64,000 bases of DNA. It comes from Pseudomonas sp. GL-B-19. Lineage in GTDB: Bacteria; Pseudomonadota; Gammaproteobacteria; Pseudomonadales; Pseudomonadaceae. The translations under genes and the position numbers were made by a program. Every line of letters starts with the position of its first letter. The stretch's first letter is position 1. The stretch covers positions 62,001 through 126,000 of the forward strand of contig NZ_JAHBDK010000108.1 in NCBI RefSeq assembly GCF_019956415.1. Direction: 5' to 3'. Below the pieces are notes generated by a model, which made no database searches, had not been told where the DNA came from, and saw only the letters and a program-made list of their open reading frames with translations. Shown piece by piece: positions 60,582 through 64,000 of the stretch.

Positions 60582-60598
60582 GAGAGCGCTTCGCGCTC

Positions 60599-60690
60599 TA
60601 TCGCGAGCAGGTCGAATCGTCGCACCGTCGCTCCCACATTGGATTTGTGGCCCACGCGGATCAGTGTGGGAGCGAGCCTGCTCGCGAAGA
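60599..60690. repeat. REPIN with one variant and one canonical REP unit
   Basis: The left unit (about 60601-60639) reads GCGAGCAGGTCGAATCGTCG then CACCGTCGCTCCCACA; this is the exact complement of the variant unit at 11053-11092. The right unit (60664-60690) is the normal GTGTGGGAGCGAGCCTGCTC form. Confidence 0.87.
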
Positions 60691-60712
60691 CGGACTTATA
60701 GGCGCCGCAGAG

Positions 60713-61354
60713 TTATTTGCCGAGCTTGCGCAACTCATCCGATTCAACAATCCGAACCCCATCCTGCTCTTCCAGCGCCAAGCGCCACATCGCCCGGGCC
60801 AGTTGGCAGGCTTCGATGCCGTGATATTTGCCCGGGATCAGGCGTGACAGAGGGCCGGCAATTTTCTCGCCCAGACGTGGCGTGACGCGATCACCGAGCA
60901 GCAGAGAAGGGCGGCAAATGGTCAGTTGCGGCCAGTCCTGCGCGCGCAATGCGTGTTCCATCTCGCCTTTAACCCGGTTATAGAAAATCGAGGATCTGCG
61001 ATCGGCGCCCAATGCACTGATCACGATCAGGTGCCGTGCGCCCATTTCTCGCGCACGTTTGGCAAACGCCACGACCATGTCCAGGTCCACTGCACGAAAT
61101 GCTTCTTCGGAGCCGGCCTGTTTGATCGTGGTGCCGAGGCAGCAGTAGGCGATGTCGACGCGGCCGTTCAGTTGCGGCAGAAACACCGTCGGGTCGCCGA
61201 CCGGGTTTTCCAGGTGCGGATGTGTGGCCAATGGTCGCCGTGAAGGGGCCAATACCCTTGAAATTGTGGGCTCATTGAGCAAACGATCAAGCAAGTGTTC
61301 ACCGGTCAACCCGGTAGCTCCGGCAAGCAATACATGCTGAGGCGTCAAGTACAT
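60713..61354 (-). CDS. NAD(P)-binding oxidoreductase (YwnB/HTATIP2-like)
   Basis: 213 aa atypical SDR. Rossmann signature LLAGATGLTGEHLLDRL near residues 9-25, APSRRPLATHP for the dinucleotide-2 loop, and YCCLGTTIKQAGSEEAFRAVDLD plus VISALGADRRSSIFYNRVKGEME (with YNRVK like YxxxK), the marks of the TIP30-like family. Substrate unknown. AAGGGAGAAAC ribosome site before ATG 61354. Twenty-seven bases after the peptidase gene end, same strand. Confidence 0.82.
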   Translation of the reverse strand: MYLTPQHVLLAGATGLTGEHLLDRLLNEPTISRVLAPSRRPLATHPHLENPVGDPTVFLPQLNGRVDIAYCCLGTTIKQAGSEEAFRAVDLDMVVAFAKRAREMGARHLIVISALGADRRSSIFYNRVKGEMEHALRAQDWPQLTICRPSLLLGDRVTPRLGEKIAGPLSRLIPGKYHGIEACQLARAMWRLALEEQDGVRIVESDELRKLGK

Positions 61355-61381
61355 AGTGTTTCTCCCTTGATACTGTTCAGC

Positions 61382-63100
61382 TTAGTTGCTCTTTGAATCC
61401 TTGCTATTGGTAGAGCTACTTTGTAGCGCTTTTCGTGCCTGCTGCTTGCGTAACAACTGCCAGTGCGAGATCACCCCTTTAGGCGCCCACATCTGCGGCT
61501 CGGAGGCTTCGAAGCTGTCCGCCAGTTCGCGTTCGGCGACAGTAGCCTTGGCCAGTTTGAAGGCTTGCTCCAGGTCGTCGGTCTGGTTCAGTGCCTGGGT
61601 GAACAGTGCATCGCCGAAGTAGGTAGAGTTGGCTTCTTCGGAGCAACCAAAGGACACGCGGTCTGCCCGCGAGGCGGTGATGATCAAGGTGCGTTCGTCC
61701 TTGAGGGCGGGAATGAAACCACCGGAATAGCAGGCCGAAATCACAATGATCTTGTCGCGATTCTTCAAGGGTGCAAGCACCGCGGCGAGTTCATCGGCCG
61801 GTAGATCGGGCAGTTCCATTCGCGGTTGATCGAGCACCAGTTCGTGTTCGCTGGTGCCGTGGCTGGTCAGGTAAATGAAGATCAAATCTTCCGGGCCGCT
61901 GCGCTCGGCCAGCGTCAGCGCGGCGCGGCGCAGGTTTTCCCGGGTGGCCATCGGCCGGTCGACGAGGTGGTCGCGATGATTGACCAGGCGGATCTGGCCA
62001 AACGCACCGAAGCGGCTGCTGAGCATGTTGCTGACGTAATCGGATTCGCGCAGGAACACGCTTTGTTTGCCGTCACCACCGAGGGTCAGGGTGTACAACT
62101 CGACGGCCGGAGTCGAGCTCGGAACGTTAAGCAGTGCGTCGTCGAGCAAGCGGCCTTGAGCCAGCAAACCGAGCTCCAGGCTATCGGGCAGCAGCTTGCC
62201 ATCGGCGTCACGCACACGTTGGCCATTGAGCCACGTGCCGCTTTGCACGGTGCCGTCAGTCAGCACCAGCGTGCCGCGTCCCGAGTAACTGTCATTGTCG
62301 AACTGGCCGGTGTAGAAGCTGCCGTCCGCCAGGTTCAGTCGCCCTTGGCCGGTGAAGCGCCAGTCGCTGAACCGGCCGACGTAGTGGCTGCCGTCGGCAC
62401 CGATCAACTCGCCCTTGCCATTCAGCGAGCCTTCCTTGAACTGGCCCAGCCAGACATCGCCATCGGCATTCTCGTAGCGGCCCTTGCCGTGCAGTTGATT
62501 GTTCTTGAAGCCGCCGACGTAAATGTCGCCCTCGGCGCTGTTGAAGGTGCCGTTGCCTTCCAGTTGTCCGTTGACAAAATGTCCGGTGAATTGATTGCCG
62601 CTGGCGTCGCCGCGCTGGCCTTCACCGTTGGGTTTGCCCTGGGTGAACTGGCCCTGGTAGGAGCTGCCGTCGTCGAGTTCGAGACGACCGAGCCCTGAAT
62701 ATTGATCGGCCTTGAATTCGCCGCGATAGGTCATGCCGTTTTCTTTGAGCGTGCCTTCGCCATCGCGCCGACCGAGTTTGAACCCACCGGTGTAATTGCT
62801 GCCTGGTGTGGTCAGCGTGCCTTGGCCGTCGAACAGGCCCTGATTGAATTGCCCGCGAAAGACCTCGCCGTTGCTGCCATGCCATTCGCCTTGGCCATGC
62901 CATTGACCCTTGTCGAACTCGCCGGCGTACCAGCTTTTGTTCGGGTAGTCGATGCGGCCCTGGCCTTGCAGCAAGCCGTCGACCAGATCCCCGCGATAGC
63001 GTCCACCGTCCGGCAAGCGGGCATCGGGGGGCAGCAGCGATTCGCCATCGCCGCAAGCGGTGAGCAACAGGGTCAAGGCAAGGAGTGCAAGTGAGCGCAT
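61382..63100 (-). CDS. Lipoprotein with MORN repeats and a C13-family (legumain/caspase-like) peptidase domain
   Basis: 572 aa. Lipobox LLTAC (Cys16). Residues 30-295 hold eleven MORN-type repeats of about 23 residues plus a partial twelfth (pattern YxGxFxxGxxxGxGxxxxxDGS). From about residue 335 follows a peptidase domain with catalytic His414 in YLTSHGT and Cys457 in VISACYSGG, the clan CD dyad. A His dyad with acidic surroundings is intact, so activity is expected. Similar to PA4016 by position. Substrate unknown. ATG at 63100. Confidence 0.88.
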   Translation of the reverse strand: MRSLALLALTLLLTACGDGESLLPPDARLPDGGRYRGDLVDGLLQGQGRIDYPNKSWYAGEFDKGQWHGQGEWHGSNGEVFRGQFNQGLFDGQGTLTTPGSNYTGGFKLGRRDGEGTLKENGMTYRGEFKADQYSGLGRLELDDGSSYQGQFTQGKPNGEGQRGDASGNQFTGHFVNGQLEGNGTFNSAEGDIYVGGFKNNQLHGKGRYENADGDVWLGQFKEGSLNGKGELIGADGSHYVGRFSDWRFTGQGRLNLADGSFYTGQFDNDSYSGRGTLVLTDGTVQSGTWLNGQRVRDADGKLLPDSLELGLLAQGRLLDDALLNVPSSTPAVELYTLTLGGDGKQSVFLRESDYVSNMLSSRFGAFGQIRLVNHRDHLVDRPMATRENLRRAALTLAERSGPEDLIFIYLTSHGTSEHELVLDQPRMELPDLPADELAAVLAPLKNRDKIIVISACYSGGFIPALKDERTLIITASRADRVSFGCSEEANSTYFGDALFTQALNQTDDLEQAFKLAKATVAERELADSFEASEPQMWAPKGVISHWQLLRKQQARKALQSSSTNSKDSKSN

Positions 63101-63201
63101 AGCGGGATCCGGGCAATTAGGCGACGGAGTATGCCGTAGCTATGTGTCGTATATATAGAGACGGTCGCGAAACAGCGTGAGCTGCTTCGCATCCGAGAGG
63201 A

Positions 63202-63657
63202 TTACACGAAACAGAGGGACAGGGATTCAGCGACATAGGCCGGCTTGTCCGAGCCTTCTATCTCAAGGGTGGTGGTGGCCTTGAGCAGCCATTGGCCGGG
63301 CTTTTTCTCGATGGCGTCGGAGAGGTCAACCTTGAGGCGCACTCTCGAATCGACCTTGACCGGTTGAATGAAACGCACGCCGTCGAGACCGTAGTTGACT
63401 ACCATCTTCACGCCTTCGGGGAGGATGAGGATGTCTTCCATCAACTTGGGGATCAGTGACAGCGACAGGAATCCATGTGCGATGGTGCTGCCAAATGGCG
63501 TTTGCGCGGCTTTGACCGGGTCGACATGAATAAACTGGTAATCACCAGTGGCTTCTGCGAACAGGTTGATGCGCTCCTGATCGATGGTGAGCCATTCGGA
63601 ACGTCCGAGTTCCTTGCCGACATAATCTTTGAGCTCTGCAACGGGAACATAGGGCAT
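63202..63657 (-). CDS. MaoC-like enoyl-CoA hydratase
   Basis: 151 aa hot-dog-fold hydratase. The hydratase-2 motif is seen in FAEATGDYQFIHVDPVKAAQTPFGSTIAHGFLSLSL (catalytic Asp/His in DYQFIH, and AHGFL). Members hydrate (R)-specific enoyl-CoA for PHA or lipid metabolism. Small single-domain form. ATG at 63657, with an AAGGAGAG ribosome site. The order peptidase-MaoC-LrgA equals PA4016-PA4014. Confidence 0.9.
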   Translation of the reverse strand: MPYVPVAELKDYVGKELGRSEWLTIDQERINLFAEATGDYQFIHVDPVKAAQTPFGSTIAHGFLSLSLIPKLMEDILILPEGVKMVVNYGLDGVRFIQPVKVDSRVRLKVDLSDAIEKKPGQWLLKATTTLEIEGSDKPAYVAESLSLCFV

Positions 63658-63852
63658 TGAGACTCTCCTTGGGTTTCATCGGATTTATAGTTTTTCGAGT
63701 GGGGGGATTTGACCTCCCTGCGAACCACTGTAGATCAACATGGGTAATTGCTCCGGTCAACTGTCCATGCTTTTGGCGAATGCCGATCCATAGCGTTGAC
63801 GTGCTTATAATGCGCGGCCCCTTCTTGGTGGGGAGAGCGCGGGAGATGCCGG

Positions 63853-64000
63853 ATGTTGTTACGTGGCCTGACCTGGCTGGTGCTGTTCCAATTGCTGGGC
63901 ACAGCCATCAACCACTTGTTTTTACCGGTGCTGCCGGGGCCGATTATTGGCTTGCTGCTGTTACTGGTGTACCTGATTTCACGCGGACAAGTCGGCGAGC
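63853..64000 (+). CDS. CidA/LrgA family holin-like protein (start only)
   Basis: 49 codons visible; the rest is outside the window. MLLRGLTWLVLFQLLGTAIN, PVLPGPIIGLLLLLVYLIS: two hydrophobic segments and the PGPIIG motif of CidA/LrgA proteins, which influence murein hydrolase export or act as small holins. ATG at 63853 after GGGAG. In P. aeruginosa an lrgB-type gene follows at this place. Confidence 0.8.
   Translation, partial: MLLRGLTWLVLFQLLGTAINHLFLPVLPGPIIGLLLLLVYLISRGQVGE

Noticed and set aside
2024..60690. Repeated palindromes as a CRISPR array or insertion sequences
   Set aside because: They are scattered single or paired REP units between genes, without regular spacers, cas genes or transposase genes in the window.

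Overview
The window comes from a Pseudomonas of the fluorescens group. This rests on the high GC content, the many REP/REPIN palindromes of the GCGAGCCTGCTCGC and GCGGGCAAGC types, and gene orders that match P. aeruginosa blocks such as zrg-like (PA4063-PA4066), nrdR-rib-nusB-thiL-pgpA-ribA-dxs-ispA-xseB, magABCDEF, eat-eutBC and mpl-ubiX. Most of the window is core chromosome. I see no tRNA, rRNA, CRISPR array, insertion sequence, prophage or replication origin.

Layout. 1-2.0 kb: clsB (cut by the window edge) and an EEP-family phosphodiesterase gene, reading left, the pair known in E. coli as ybhP-ybhO. 2.3-4.4 kb: a large MscS-type channel. 4.5-8.8 kb: the helicase Lhr. 9.1-10.9 kb: two overlapping SDR/epimerase genes closed by a clear terminator. 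11.1-11.8 kb: oprG (OmpW family) with a good ANR/FNR-like box. 12.0-15.2 kb: a four-gene Zur-type operon (ZrgA-like His-rich protein, ABC ATPase, FtsX-like permease, DUF3299 protein). 15.4-18.0 kb: a small unknown gene, cnoX/ybbN, a methyltransferase and a YscW-type lipoprotein. 18.1-26.9 kb: nrdR-ribD-ribC-ribBX-ribH-nusB-thiL-pgpA, a periplasmic solute-binding protein, ribA, a small membrane protein and btuF. 27.0-32.1 kb on the minus strand: btuB, dxs, ispA and xseB.

32.4-33.6 kb holds a Fic protein gene with a striking array of four 12-bp half-sites spaced exactly 17 bp apart in alternating orientation. 33.8-44.0 kb is the complete magABCDEF operon around a bacterial alpha-2-macroglobulin. 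MagD has lost the thioester cysteine. MagC looks like an NlpC/P60 enzyme. MagE looks like a fusion of a penicillin-binding-like domain, a SpoIID-like domain and a C-terminal HExxH. 44.0-50.2 kb: a periplasmic HAD phosphatase, MarC, an S24/LexA-like regulator that appears frameshifted and lacks the catalytic serine, ppa, mtfA and dedA. 49.8-58.2 kb: ethanolamine catabolism (GNAT protein, eutC, eutB, eat, aldehyde dehydrogenase) with a textbook sigma-54 promoter and the divergent enhancer-binding regulator eatR. 58.3-64 kb: mpl, ubiX, a small lipoprotein, an NAD(P)-binding protein, a MORN-repeat C13-peptidase lipoprotein, a MaoC hydratase and the start of an LrgA/CidA gene.

Working together: the rib genes make riboflavin, with GTP cyclohydrolase II supplied by the separate ribA because the C-terminal half of the ribB fusion is degenerate. 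Eat, EutBC and the aldehyde dehydrogenase take ethanolamine to acetate under EatR and RpoN. Dxs and IspA feed isoprenoid synthesis. The strongest leads are the Fic operator array, the peptidoglycan-type domains of MagC and MagE, the broken or non-cleavable S24 regulator, and a rare REP variant found identically at two distant sites.
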